A DNA stretch of 64,000 bases from Xestospongia bergquistia (taxonomy: Eukaryota > Porifera > Demospongiae > Haplosclerida > Petrosiidae): positions 7,086,150-7,150,149 of the forward strand of contig OZ014419.1 of assembly GCA_963965975.1 (NCBI GenBank), in the 5' to 3' direction. Under the pieces are notes generated by a model. That model saw nothing but the letters and a program-made list of their open reading frames with translations. It was not told the DNA's origin and did no database searches. Position numbers and translations under genes: made by a program. Each line of letters starts with the position of its first letter. Position 1 is the stretch's first letter. This document shows positions 37,711 through 51,139 of this stretch, in pieces.

Positions 37711-38530
37711 AGGGTTTTTTTTTTAATTTTTTTAAAACTTTATTTTATTAAAACACAAAAGACACTCAATAGCAAAGATAATATGAAGAGCATCAAAAAC
37801 AATAGAAATAGGAGGTGAAGGATTTATGAAGAGTGATGATATTAACAGGTGAATGAATGAATAAATATGAACAACATGTACGCTATATTCCTGATAATTT
37901 TAAAGTAAATAAGAAATATTTGACTTGAACTGCCTTGCAGAGTTGAGATCTTTGAGTGATGAGGGAAGGGAATTCCACAGGGACATAGCACTGGGAAGGA
38001 AGGAGTTGAGGGTAGCAGAAGATCTGGAGAAGGGCAGGTCAGGTTTAAATGGTGGGAAGAACGTAAATTATAAGAGGACTGGTTTTGAAATGAAAAAGAG
38101 CCACCAGGAATGTAGAGCTTACTAAAGATGAACTTGTATAAAAGGACAAGCTTGGATGTTGTTCTACGGGAGGATAGAGAAGGAAGATTGAAGAGTTGTA
38201 GAAGTAGAGGGTAATCAGAGGTCCAATTTTTACTGCAGAGTTTTAGGGCAAAATGTTGAACTTTTTCCAATTTGTTGATGTTAGGAATGGAATATGGATC
38301 CCAAACAGACGAGCTGTACATAAGGATGGGGAGGATTAATGTCAAATACAATTTAATAAGAACAGAAGAAGTTATAGTCAAATTGATGATAGATGTGGCC
38401 AAGCAGTTTAGATTTATTTTGTGCATTAAGTTCTGTGTAGACAGAGTCAGACAAATAGTGTTGATAGTTTTGATGTACCTTACATGTACTATTCCAAAAC
38501 TAAATGCAATACTTGATAACTACATTTGAC
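37711..38530 (-). mobile_element. Non-LTR retrotransposon fragment (LINE, 5' truncated, decayed)
   Basis: The minus-strand frame 37842-38426 ends a reverse transcriptase: LIKLYLTLILPILMYSSSVW then DPYSIPNINKLEKVQHFALK, the thumb/C-terminal region of CR1/L2/Jockey-type LINEs. The frame then drifts. The expected SLWNSLPSSL block is present (37925-38010) but in another frame, so there is at least one frameshift. No endonuclease or RT catalytic core is seen upstream, so the copy is 5'-truncated. The 3' end on the minus strand finishes in an A-rich tail (poly-T on plus, 37711-37740). It is dead. Confidence 0.85.
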
Positions 38531-39981
<1,451 letters not shown>

Positions 39982-40336
39982 AAGGTGATATTACTATCAA
40001 TAGTTCGTGTTACTATTAATAGTACAAAAATGACTAAATTAATTGAATTCTTAACTATTCTATTAACACTGCCATCCTCTAATTTGATCATAATTTTATA
40101 TAGCATAATTGAAATAATGTTAACATATCTTTTATTAATGCTAATGTTAATAAAATTTAATAGACTCATAATTATATCATAATTAGTCTGCAAAAATAAG
40201 GTACTTTGCTGACGCTAATAATAATAATAATTAATATTAATGCAATCAGTAAAGTGATTAATCATAATTACATCATAATTATGTCATGAGTCTGTAAGTT
40301 ACATCGACAATAACAGAAATTATGTAGATGAGGTCA
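39982..40336. other. AT-rich tail-to-tail spacer, Rab6 / CAB39
   Basis: 355 bp of extremely AT-rich sequence that should hold both 3' UTRs. AATAAAATTT-type poly(A) signals are possible on either strand. Nothing else is seen. Confidence 0.5.
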
Positions 40337-42395
40337 TTATTTGGGCGTGGCACCTGGTGGCTCCGTACCTGGTGGTGGCATTTCTTTTATTTGTTTTATT
40401 AGAAACTGCTTTTCATCATTGAACTGTTCATCCTCTACAAAAGACAGAGTAATTAAAGGAGGCGGAGCTTATATCATTGCCTTACCTGTTCTGTCATTGT
40501 GAAATTTTGTGAGAAAATCAACTAATCTTTCTTGATTTTTAAATAGAATATCTTGAATTGCTTTAGCTTTATTAGGATTGGCCACAAATACCTATTATAA
40601 TTGACAAATTAATGGGCAGGACCTATTGATACAATGGACAAACTATAGGCTAAACCACTGATACAATGGACAGACTATAGGCTGAACCACTGATACAATG
40701 GACAGACTATTGATACAATGGACAAACTATAGGCTGAACCACTGATACAATGGACAGACTATAGGCTGAACCACTGATACAATGGACAGACTATAGGCTG
40801 AACCACTGATACAATGGACAGACTATAGGCTGAACCACTGATACAATGGACAGACTATTGATACAATGGACAAACTATAGGCTGAACCACTGATACAATG
40901 GACAGACTATAGGCTGAACCACTGATACAATGGACAGACTATAGGCTGAACCACTGATACAATGGACAGACTATAGGCTGACTGAACTACTGATACAATG
41001 GACAGACTATTGATACAATGGACAAACTATAGGCTGAACCACTGATACAATGGACAGACTATAGGCTGAACCACTGATACAATGGATAGACTATAGGCTG
41101 AACCACTGATACAATGGACAGACTATAGGCTGAACCACTGATACAATGGACAAACTATTGATACAATGGATAGACAAACTAACTTTAAAAACATGAAAAG
41201 CTTCAAATTGTATGTTCCTGCTCCTGTCACGTAACATCATCATAACCATTTTAAGGTTTTCAGGATTACTAATGTATCGTGTCATTACAGTATAGTTGTG
41301 CCTATCCAATAATAACTCTCCCAGTAACTATAAAATTTGAAATAAAATAGTTTTATTTATCAGGAGACACACCTACCTTGAGTGATTGTCTCCTAGTAAC
41401 GTAATTTTCAGAATTTAGTAATGCTTGATATTTTTCAAATACCTTTGTGTGTGTGCATGAAGGGAGGGGAAGAGGGGAAGAGAGAGAGAGAGAGAGTTTG
41501 AAAATGAATAATTCATCTTCTTACTTTATCATAGTTATGTTCTAGAAACTGTGCACATAAAACTTTATGACGTGTTAATAGTTCCTGAAATGATGATGTC
41601 AAGAAGAGATGAGAAGATAAATGACTTACTTTAAATGTCGAGAATGCATCAGAGGCAATGTCAAAAGTCGACATTTCCACATACTTGTAGAATAAATAAA
41701 AGCACTCTGATTCTAATATAAGTTTAGCTAATGGTTCGTGCTTAACACACTCTCTTAACATCACACCACAATTTAGCGCAATGTCTGGATTTTCGTAGCT
41801 ATGATAACGAGGTATAATAAATAAATAATTAAGGGATAACGACTTATCTTACCCTCTAACTAGAGTAAAGAGAATCTCATTCTTTGTACAGATGTATTCC
41901 ACAGTAGGTGACCGAACCCCTATCTGTCGCCTCAATATATTATTGAATATTTGAGCAACATCCTTTTTGGCCTATAAGGAAATGATGTCATTATTACCTA
42001 ATGACAATTATTACATTTACCTCAAAATCCAATTTAGCTAGATTGTTCACAATATGCAATGGCATATCAAAATTATAGAACTCCTGAGCTAATTGAGCTG
42101 CTAATTCTGTTTGGGGCTCTTGGTCTAATGGAAAAGGAGGTATCAATAATACATCCAATAGTTGTATGCTATACCTCCAGAACCATACAGAATAATTTTC
42201 ATTTGCTGTAACAATTTTGAAGCCTCTTCTGAGGCCTACAAAGAAGGACAATTATAAAAAGTTAATGATATATAGAATTACTTTTTCTGATTTCTTTGCC
42301 CCTCCTTCATATTGCTCGAGTATTGCTAATGTTTCTCTTAAACCTTTTACGAGCTCTTGAGGATTTTTAGGACCTCCTCTTCCAAAAAGAGGCAT
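40337..42395 (-). CDS. CAB39: Calcium-binding protein 39 / MO25
   Basis: Scaffold that stabilises the LKB1-STRAD complex and activates STE20 kinases. The start [20 protein letters not shown] is typical. Helical-repeat exons follow: [136 protein letters not shown] and FLIKQIKEM, then a short Pro tail ending ATPK. Length is near 340 residues, as in the family. The intron between 40590 and 41185 is expanded by a minisatellite. Confidence 0.96.
40625..41180. repeat. 32-bp minisatellite with higher-order structure in CAB39 intron
   Basis: The basic 32-bp unit GGCTGAACCACTGATACAAT plus GGACAGACTATA repeats about 16 times. A shortened variant (GACTATTGATACAATGGACA) recurs at about 40705, 40853, 41005 and 41153, spaced 148-152 bp. 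The array thus has a higher-order period of several units. Confidence 0.93.
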
Positions 42396-42612
42396 AATGG
42401 CAGAAATAGAATAGGGGGTTCAAAGTAACCCTGTGATTAATAATTAATTGGCTCCTCCAACTGAAGGACAAAAGAGAGCTGCTGTAAAAGGAACTAGCTC
42501 TCGTCACAAACGTCCAAAAGTCGGAAGAGTTGGTCACTGAAATAAGAGATTCTCTCTCTCTTTATCTCCAGGTGGGCGTTGTCACCACTTTGGATATTCC
42601 CGTGTACTAATA
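42396..42612. promoter_or_regulatory. Bidirectional upstream region, CAB39 / WDR73
   Basis: 217 bp between divergent ATGs. It includes a coding-like stretch without ATG (42447-42540) and a TCTCTCTCTCTTTATCTCCAG tract that looks like a splice acceptor, so WDR73 may have a non-coding first exon here. Confidence 0.45.
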
Positions 42613-44119
42613 ATGGATAACAATGATGATGACGTATGGCTTATTTCAAGTTTAGAGAGGTAATCAAGATAAATTTTGTTCTTATGAATTATTTACTTTT
42701 CTAGATATGAGCAACTCTTTATGTATGAGCTTACCACACCAGTACAACAATTAAATTTATCATTTGACAATGAAGGTCTGCAAAAAACATTAGATGTATT
42801 GACCATTCTTGCATTATATCAATTGTTCATATGCACAATAAGTATTATATAATTACAGTATTGTCTATTGTCTTAGGTATTTGGACGAGAGGAGTCCATG
42901 GTCCAGATAAAACAGAGCTATCTCTTTTGATGTTACCAGGAAAAATTATTAACAAAGTATTGAATAGCTCCACCCACATTATTATTAATATGTTCTGTAA
43001 TTATAGGAAGTTGCTGGAAGTAGAGACTTTAAAATTGCTGCTGGCGCTATTGTACCCTATCATGTGATATATATGCAACAACTGGCTGAGTAGGCCAATT
43101 AATAATATTAATAAATATTGTGACCACACCCCTTTCTTACTAAGGCAATTAATCGTGAGTAATGCTAATGGACACAGTCTACATTGGTGGAATCGTGACA
43201 CTACTAATCCAGGTACTAAGTAATAATGTATATTATGTACATATACCATCTTTGTAGATCTTTTAGTGGAACAATCTTCACAATTGATAATATCTCCATT
43301 TTCTGATACTCTTATGTAAATATAATTAACACTTATTTGCCCATTTATAATCAGGTGTCCATTATAGAAATATTTCAATAATTGACTGGTTGCCAACAAG
43401 CCCTGAGCACCTTTTACTTGGCACTCAAAGGCCGGGACTTGCTCAGTTATACGACAACACATCACAGACTGTGCTATGGGAGAATATATTAGGGGATGAA
43501 CTTCATTGTCTTAGTTACTATGGAAACCAATATCAGTGTGTTAGTTGTCAAGGGTCCAGTGGTAAAGTACATCTTTATGACACAAGAGTACAGCCATCTT
43601 GTTCATTGATGTATAAAATGACAGGAACTGAAACATTTTATACTCTTACAATCACTCCATCCACATTTATCACACTCTCCAGCACAGGGCTTTTAAAAAT
43701 ATATGATCCTAGATCATTAGACACACCTCTAAGTTGTGTTTCTATGGCAACCACTAAACCAGGACATACTTCCAAAAGTCTAAGTGTTCAGGTCAGTAGA
43801 GTTTCTGATTATAAATCTATTGTATGTCCTATATTGTAGTCGTCTCCTGATAATAAGAATTTGATATCAATATCAGGTAATTAAAGAGTACATCCTATTA
43901 ATTAATACTAATTATATAGGATTATGTCAAGGAGTGGATATTTATGACATCACTCATTTTATGTCAGAAAACTTGACTCCACCCACTCCCCTATTTACAC
44001 ATGATGCACATGAGAATACAGTGAGAGTGCTTACCCACGTCTGGCATTCTACCATCCCAAGACTAATATTATCAGCTGGTAATGATGGGAGTTTACATGC
44101 ATGGCAATACAATATATGA
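42613..44119 (+). CDS. WDR73: WD repeat protein 73
   Basis: WDR73 works with INTS9/INTS11 and BRAT1 in cytoplasmic assembly of the Integrator cleavage module. The start MDNNDDDVWLISSLERYEQL and FMYELTTPVQQLNL resemble the human start. Short exons continue with GSRDFKIAAGAIVPYHVIYM and NGHSLHWWN. A large exon (43356-43792) encodes TLSSTGLLKIYDPRSLDTPL. The end, NTVRVLTHVWHSTIPRLILS then AGNDGSLHAWQYNI, matches the conserved closing WD blade. Overall similarity is modest but covers both ends in order. Stop is 33 bp from the GTF2F2 stop on the other strand. Confidence 0.8.
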
Positions 44120-44152
44120 AGAAATGAAGTCATATGACTGTCATGTGATTCA

Positions 44153-45228
44153 TCAATTTGAAGTACTTGTTGATTGAGACATTTTGTATTCTGGTTTTAA
44201 TTCCCACATGTACTTGTGAGGAGCCTTTGTATTATAAACACATACTTCCTTTAATATCTCCTTCAAATATGCCTATATAATGAACATCAGTACTTACCAC
44301 AGTGATCTATATTTACTAATAGTAAGATCTAGACTAGCAACCTTTGTTTAACTTACTTCTGGTTGCTGTGTAATATTGATCAAGTCTTTAACATTGTAAT
44401 ATTGATGATGTTGAAAAGCATTGAACAACAAATCAAAGACGACTTCTTTACTTTCACGTGCTTTTTTCACTTTTTCTGTTGTATCCTACGAAAACAGATA
44501 TGATGGAAGACATATTTGTTAAATAAGAACTGACATATTCTTTATGTCTTGACACTGGTACTATATTAGTGGGCGTGACATTTGTGTGTTGTGCTGTAAA
44601 TTTTGTCTTCTCTGCTTGTTTTATTTGATGTCTATCAGTATTGTAAATATAGTTAATATTCTAATATAATATACTTTTTTAACTCCATATAAATAGAACT
44701 GTCTACTGGTTGAATATCAGATCGTTGAATGATCTTCCCCTCAGCAGTTAAAGAACCTAATTAATTAATTAATTGCTTTAATTAAGGGTCATTGTTGTAT
44801 ATACCCGAACTTAAATCTTCTGAAAAGACAGAGAGACATTGTGTTGTGAGTTCTTGTATGTTAACTCTGTGTTCTCTTGGAAGTTCCACCTCTTTTCCTT
44901 CACTTGTCTTAAACTTTACAAGATCTGGTGCCAGAAGAAATTGAACCTTAATAAAATGGGTGGGGTCAGTTATCAATTACATTGAATTCTGTACCTGCGC
45001 TCGGCTGGCTTTCCTTAAAATTATATGTAAATTTTAAATTACATGAATTGCACATTATAAAACTCACTTAGCAATTCTCATTTTTCCAAGATGATCGTAT
45101 TGTCCAGCATTTTTCCACGCCTCTGATATGTAGTTTGGGACTTTAACTAACCATACACCTCGTTTAGCACGTGATGTATCAAAGATACGGGCCTCTTTCT
45201 TCTTACTTACCCCAGCACCCGTAGCCAT
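44153..45228 (-). CDS. GTF2F2: Transcription factor IIF subunit beta (RAP30)
   Basis: General RNA polymerase II factor. The start MATGAGVSKKKEARIFD leads to RGVWLVKVPNYISEAWKNAG and LGKMRIAKKASRAQVQFLLA, the dimerisation domain. Next come LPREHRVNIQ, SDIQPVDSSIYMELKKRHQI and VVFDLLFNAFQHHQYYNVKD, the winged-helix start. The final exon encodes YLKEILKEVCVYNTKAPHKY followed by MWELKPEYK, then a short Ser/Thr tail. Five to six exons. The intron before the last exon contains a copy of the dispersed element at 44281-44337. Confidence 0.95.
44281..44337. repeat. Third copy of the dispersed ~60-bp element
   Basis: GAACATCAGTACTTACCACA and the downstream TAGTAAGATCTAGACTAG match the tandem pair at 23026-23155, with the middle more diverged. 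It lies in the last GTF2F2 intron. Confidence 0.8.
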
Positions 45229-45279
45229 TTTTATTATAATAACTATTAATAACTACTAATTAATAACTATGAATAATAA

Positions 45280-46902
45280 TTAATCTATAGTCTTTTGATA
45301 CAGCAACACACTGGCTGCATAATATTCAGGCCAGCTAGTACTAGGACTTGAAGAATAACCTGCAGACTATAAAACAAATATTTAATTTATTATATCAATA
45401 TATATTATTTACTATTTTTTCTCCACATTTTCTTAATTTCTTTCTCAACATAAAATCAGCCTGAGCAGTTAGTGCTCGTCTACAGCTTCCAATATTATGA
45501 CAAACTTGTAACTCCTTAATTTCATCTTGTAAATAAGATACACTGACACTAGCTAGACCACACCCACCAAAAGGATTGTCTAGTAGTGGTTCTGGTAACA
45601 AGTTACCATATTTGGAAGTTAAGTGTTCTTTAACAACTTTATGTATTTTTTCGGTTAACTTTGGACCAGCCAATGTAGGAGATAGACCTAGAGATGCTAA
45701 TATTGGTCCAGATTTATGATCATTAAGGCAATTTGAACTAAGGGGTAATTTAGGTCGGGTCAACCTTGCTAATGACGCCCAATTCAAGTCAGATTTGACC
45801 AAATCATTGTCAGCTTCACTTTCAGATTGACGCTTATGTTTTCGAGAAGGTTTCTTTTGTTGATGTCCGACATCATCTTCAGATGTACCTGACTCTTTTC
45901 TATCTTTCTTATCTCGACCGCTTTCTTTGTGAGAACGTTTTTCACTCACTTCATTTCTTGGTCGTTTACTATCTCTTTGTTCACTATCACTCAGTGAATC
46001 TCTCTCTCGTTTTCTCTTTGTTCGATGTTGTTCTTCCTGACGATAGTGATGTTGAGATGTATCACGTGGTTCACCTCCACTCTCCCTTTTGTCACTGGTA
46101 CCACGGACTGTTTTAGTTCTAAAGTAATACAAACCGATATTGAACAGTGCATAGTACATACCTAAGTAGTAGTTAACATATGTTGAGTACACATTGTTAG
46201 CATTCTGTGGTCAGAACACTATACGACAACAGATTGTTTTGTCAACTTGAATTAACCATATATGGAAATATGGGTAATTGGAAATTATGGTATTTGTACA
46301 ATAGTAATGAAGTATAATGTCTCATTACCTTTTTGGGTGACTTTGAAGTCCTGCTCCCTTTTTTTTGTCCTTATCTTCGCCATCACTCTCTCCTCCTTCT
46401 GTTGAGCTATAAGAAGTACTGCTCCGATGATGCTTACCCTTTTCTGGACGTGGGAAATGTCTCTCTTTCTCCCGTTCTCTATTATAATATGACATTATTT
46501 AATAATACACATTACTAACTTTAATTCTCGTTGAGAAATTGATATTTTCTCTCGTTTCAAAGATGGTGGTCTAGTATCAGTGGGTGTGGCTTCATCAACA
46601 TTGTGATGACGCTTACGTGGTCTTTCTGGGTCACTATAATAACAAATGACATCATTATGACATCATCATTACATTGCACCTTATGCGTTTATCTCGTAAT
46701 CTCTCTTCGGGTGTTATCAGAAGTCTTTCATTATGTTTATCAGAAGAATAATGTCGGTGTCTGGTTGGGGTAGGGTGCTGGGTAAAACCACACCCATTAA
46801 TCATTGCATGTTAACATTTATTGTTTATCTTACAGGTGGTATTGTTTCATTATCATTGCCTGGTCCAAGTCGATCAAAAACACTTAATTTTCTTCTACTC
46901 AT
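45280..46902 (-). CDS. SR/RS-rich nuclear protein with FDRLGP motif (unassigned)
   Basis: I do not recognise the orthologue. The start MSRRKLSVFDRLGPGND carries an S-V-F-D-R-L-G motif of the kind found near the ends of several RNA-processing and mRNA-export proteins. Exons near 46675-46785, 46520-46632 and 46330-46480 encode ERLLITPEERLRDKRI and Arg/Glu/Ser-rich charged sequence. The large exon (45417-46127) has strings of RS, KR, SE and KD dipeptides. It then becomes ordered: LNWASLARLTRPKLPLS, ILASLGLSPTLAGPKLTEKI, HKVVKEHLTSKYG and SYLQDEIKELQVCHNIGSCR. The last exon ends SWPEYYAASVLLYQKTID. The C-terminal 150 residues are probably a folded domain. A nuclear RNA-linked role is inference. 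Confidence 0.7.
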
Positions 46903-47215
46903 TGCAGCCAATAAAGGGAAAGGAGAACTCTATTTAATGCTCCAAAAGCTTGTGGGTGTACATTACTGTGTTAGTGGTCACGCCTTCTCTTCCACCCTCT
47001 TCCTTTCTAGGTATTAAAAATGTTACTATCTTTATAGCATTTTCCAAAACAAGGGTATAATGTATTGAATGTTACTAAGAATAACACGAGTTTGGTCCGT
47101 ATTTCTTTGAAGTGGCTAGCTGATCTCCGAACTTGAAAGGAAGTGAGAGGAGCTGTCATCATTCAGAACGAAGGATCCAGAGAAGTGCTGTTACTCGTGA
47201 TCATAGCCGTACAAG
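46903..47215. promoter_or_regulatory. Head-to-head spacer, SR-like gene / profilin 1
   Basis: 313 bp between divergent ATGs, presumably both promoters and 5' UTRs. No TATA box or RNA gene is obvious. Confidence 0.45.
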
Positions 47216-48744
47216 ATGTCTGGGTGGGATGCTTACTTGACCAGTTTAGTTGGTTATGCTCCTAATGATGCTACTCATGGATGTATCATTGGAAAAGATG
47301 GCTCGAAATGGACAACAGATACTGTTCCTAACGCATTGCCGGTAATTTATTAATTATTCTGCCCATTCTATTTTATGACAAAGTTGTATATTGTTCTTGT
47401 TATTAGCTTTACCATATACACTAGTTAAGTTAAATATTAGCCAACACTCATCTACTTTAATGTATTTAACAGTATATCATATTTCAATATGAAATAAATG
47501 TATTTGTGACCCCTGTGTTTTGGATCTCTCATTTAAAAGTATTGTATAATTAGATTCATATAGTTTAGTGTTGCTGCCTTTACTAAGAGAGGATGATATA
47601 CTTGTACTAAACTGCCACATTGAATGCTATAATAGTTGTATTATACTATGAATATAACTTAACATGGTCACAAAATGGCTGATGGTTCTTGTAGTATAGT
47701 TTCTCCACTGTAAAAGTACCAGCATAATGTTGATTTATTGGATAGAGTTATACAACAAGGAAATGATGTCATTCGGTTTTACTATCAGAATATGCGGCAA
47801 GAGTTATCTTGACTCCTCGTTTGACATCCTCCATCCTTGTATCCAGCAATAATATTATATTTTTATTTTCATAACTTTCTATCACTGTAGCAGAGAAACT
47901 ACCATTAGCCATTTTGTGGGCGTGTTATATAATTATTATTATTACCCAAAGCACTCTAATTAATTGCTGCAGTAAGATTAATATATGTGTGTCCTCCTCT
48001 CTCTAAGCAAAGGGAAGCAATGCTAGGCTATCTCCTGTTGCTGACCCTTTGCTTAAGAGAAGAAGTATCTGCAACATCCAACCAGTACCATTTATAATCC
48101 CTAGAAAATGTGGCTGTTTTTCATAAGTTTTGATGGTGAAATATAGTCTTTCTCTACATAAACCTATTTTTTTATCTTACTTGTGGCAATACCCTCCCAG
48201 TGTTGGGGAGAGCTCAATACAGCTAGAGTTTTTAATATTTTGGTAATAACTTGGGCAAAGATGAGAACCAATCAACTTTTTGAGTCCAAATAGCATTGGT
48301 CCTCTCAAGTTTAAACAAAGATTGTCTTGAACACAAAGCCACACCCATTGAAAATGGATATATATATATATATTGGATGATGGCAATCAATTTGTCTTGT
48401 AATATAATTTGATGTCAACCTCATTGTTTGTGATGTCTATAATTTATTTTCTTCTTTTTAAGATTAAACCAGAAGAAATCAAGCCTATAGCTGATGCTTT
48501 GTCAAAAAAGAACTTTTTAACCTTTCAAACATCAGGTGTTCGTATTAATGGCACAAAATATCAGTTTCTCAGAGAAGAAGATGAGAAAATTGTTATGGCA
48601 AAGAAGAAGGATGTCGGTGCTATCACAATGCAGGCTACAAAAACAGCTGTTGTAATCGGTTTCTGTCCTGAAGGAAAGCAACAAGGTAACTTAAACAAGG
48701 CAGTTTCAACAGTGGCTGATTATCTTGAATCTCTGAACATGTGA
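47216..48744 (+). CDS. Profilin (first of tandem pair)
   Basis: Actin-monomer and poly-proline binding protein. Exon 1 (47216-47341) encodes MSGWDAYLTSLVGYAPNDAT and GCIIGKDGSKWTTD; exon 2 (48463-48744) begins IKPEEIKPIADAL. It continues with TKYQFLREEDEKIVMAKKKD, VGAITMQATKTAVVIGFCPE and the C-terminal helix VADYLESLNM. Full length is about 135 residues. W4 and the C-terminal helix, which form the poly-proline site, are kept. The 1.1-kb intron is long for this window. Confidence 0.95.
48003..48057. repeat. Foldback in profilin 1 intron
   Basis: TCTCTAAGCAAAGGG at the left and CCCTTTGCTTAAGAGA at the right pair almost perfectly, enclosing about 30 bp. It may be a small MITE relic or RNA hairpin. 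Confidence 0.75.
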
Positions 48745-49140
48745 TTCTTATATTGTTCCGTTTTAGTGTGCTCCAATCATAATAGGCAACAATATTAATA
48801 ATAATAATTTACTTGTGAAATGGTTTTATACCATATACTCAATATTACTTGGCTGTTTGTCTTAATTTTTTTTGTAATTTAGTTTAGTTCTAATTATTAG
48901 AATTATGTATTTTAGTTTATTAAGGGACTGGTTAATTTTCATTAATTGCAAATAAAATTTTGCTACGTAATAATGACCTGTTATTACAAAAACAAAGTAG
49001 GAATTAGCTTCATAATTAGAACATGACGGTAGGATAATTATAAGTGGGCGGAGTTATTTTATTGTTGCGCGTACGTTTATAAAGTTGCGCTTGCGCTTAC
49101 ATACATTAATTCGCATTAACTTAAGTTCGAACTTTTCAAG
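48745..49140. promoter_or_regulatory. Profilin 1 3' UTR and profilin 2 promoter
   Basis: 396 bp. The left part is AT-rich with AATAAAATTT (poly(A) signal, about 48951). Near the right end lies TATAAA at 49078-49083, flanked by GCGCGTACG and GCGCTTGCGC, 58 bp before the ATG. It is one of the few clear TATA boxes here. Confidence 0.6.
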
Positions 49141-49615
49141 ATGTCGTGGGATGCATACTTAGACAATTTAGTTGCTCGCAGTAAAGATTCACAAGGCTCT
49201 GAACATATCGACAGAGCTTGTATTGTAGGACTGCAAGATGGAGGATCACTGTGGACTTCAGCTGGTCATCCAAAAGGAATAAAGGTTTTATTATATATAA
49301 AGTATTACAAATTTATATCATTTCTTTGTGTAGGTAAGTGGACCCGAAGCAAAGACCATTTCTCAATGCTTCAAGGACAAAAACTTTTCTACTTTCATGG
49401 CAAGTGGAGTTCGTTTAGAAGGAGATAAATATCAATTCTTACGTGAAGTAGACGGGACAACGGTCTATGCAAAAGCAAAAGGGAAAGGTTCAGTTACACT
49501 CCAGGCTTCCAAGACAGCCATCATTATAGCACACTGTCCTGAAGAGAAGCAACAAGGCAATGCTAACAATGCTGTTGATAGCATAGTTGAGTATTTAAAG
49601 GGATTGAATATTTAA
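49141..49615 (+). CDS. Profilin (second of tandem pair)
   Basis: Two exons split at the position equivalent to that of the upstream copy (GHPKGIK|VSGPEAK). MSWDAYLDNLVARSKDSQGS starts the protein; DKYQFLREVDGTTVYAKAKG, GSVTLQASKTAIIIAHCPEE and IVEYLKGLNI follow. It is clearly paralogous to the gene 400 bp upstream but diverged, so the duplication is not recent. The intron is only about 50 bp. The promoter has a TATA box. Confidence 0.95.
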
Positions 49616-51139
49616 CAAAATGGTCTTATTATACTGGACGCTTTACTATTATCATTAGATGTGTGTCCAATTAATTCAGTTATTTTTATTAGTTGTATTC
49701 ATTAATTTTTTTATGTTAATGTTTTAGTTATTGTCTCCATTGTTTGTTACTGCAGTATAGTTAAAATAATAGTCTTTTTTTTAACTATTCAATCTCATAG
49801 CTATCATGATATGGAGAAAAGTAAGGGGTGTTTGCATGAAAAAATTATGTATCTAAACTTCTCCAGTTGGTAGTTGTCAGTGATTATGATGTAGATAAGA
49901 CTTCTCTTATTAAACAAATTCTGTGAGGGAAAGGTATTGATCTGTAGTGTTGATATGTGCATCATGTGATTGTCATGTGATCTAGTTCTTAACACAAAGT
50001 CATCCAACAATTGGAGCAGACTGGTAATTATCCATCTATTTTTATTATAAACATTTTGTCATAGACTAGTACAAAGGTCTATATTATGTAACAAACTTAA
50101 TTGTATCCATACTCATATATATACTACTGTGTGGAAGTGACATTCTGAGATTTAGCTGGAAGAAAAGTGTTCTATGAAATATGATGACAACTCTTATCAG
50201 ATACACAAATATATAATACAATATTAAGTACAGCAATAACTATAGTATAACATGTGTATAGAAACTATCAATGTTGACTTAGACACTTCTTAACATTACA
50301 ATGCAATAAATAATGTTGTTATAAGTGACTGCATGTTTATTTCACTCTATCTATATGTTTGGTCTCTTAGTGGCAACAGTTTATTGACAATCCTTATATG
50401 CCAATTTTCAATATACATCACATGTACCTTATACAAAATGTTATTATATATAATAATGGTACATTACCCATTGTTTGGATTATTGATGGTAGTTACTATT
50501 TCTCTTTAAATTCATTATTTCTATATAGTACAGAACTACACATCTTTATATATATAGGTGTACAAGAAATAGCACTGGTGCTCTTCATATTATATTTAAT
50601 GTCATTTAGTAGATCTGTTTATTGGTGTGATGTACAAAACAGAACAGTTAACAACAACTGGATAGAAGAGCTCATTGACTGTAATGTAATTTTACATGAT
50701 ACACTCCTTACAACAACTATATTGTAATATACTTAACATGATAGATTTATGTACATCTGAATTAGAAAGAGATTGTATGGCCCTAGTTGAGGAAATAACA
50801 TCAAAATATAAAGTAAAGTAACCATAAACAGTTAGTGTTCTTCTTTCCTTCTTCATCTCATAACTAACATTGCAGTTATCCTAACATCAGCCAAGAGTAA
50901 GAGAAGTGTAGAAGACAATATAATGGCTATATCACTCATTGATTGATGTATACGCATGAACTGTGTACATTTCATACATACTTTCAATATGGTTTGGTTT
51001 ATATTTAACGATGACATCTGTGTATATTTACATAAACCCTGAATAAAGTTTAGGTACTTTGAAATGTAGTTATTGTCATCAAAGTATACACTTATAAAGT
51101 TGTTATAACCCAATACTATTAACTATTATATGAGAAATA
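49616..51139. other. 1.5-kb AT-rich gap without recognised genes
   Basis: Profilin 2 3' UTR, then AT-rich sequence with several short open frames (for example 50398-50727) that lack family similarity and codon regularity. A CACATGA-type motif lies at 49967-49982. I see no RNA gene. Confidence 0.5.

Noticed and set aside
40625-41180. Array considered as CRISPR-like
   Set aside because: Direct head-to-tail satellite without unique spacers, inside an animal gene intron.
42447-42540. Coding-like stretch APPTEGQKRAAVKG... ending in a stop before WDR73
   Set aside because: No ATG in frame and no acceptor upstream that I trust. It may be a non-coding first exon of WDR73 or chance; not called as a gene.
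50398-50727. 109-codon open frame in the 49.6-51.1 kb gap
   Set aside because: AT-rich, Ile/Tyr/Asn-dominated translation, no splice-compatible neighbours and no domain.
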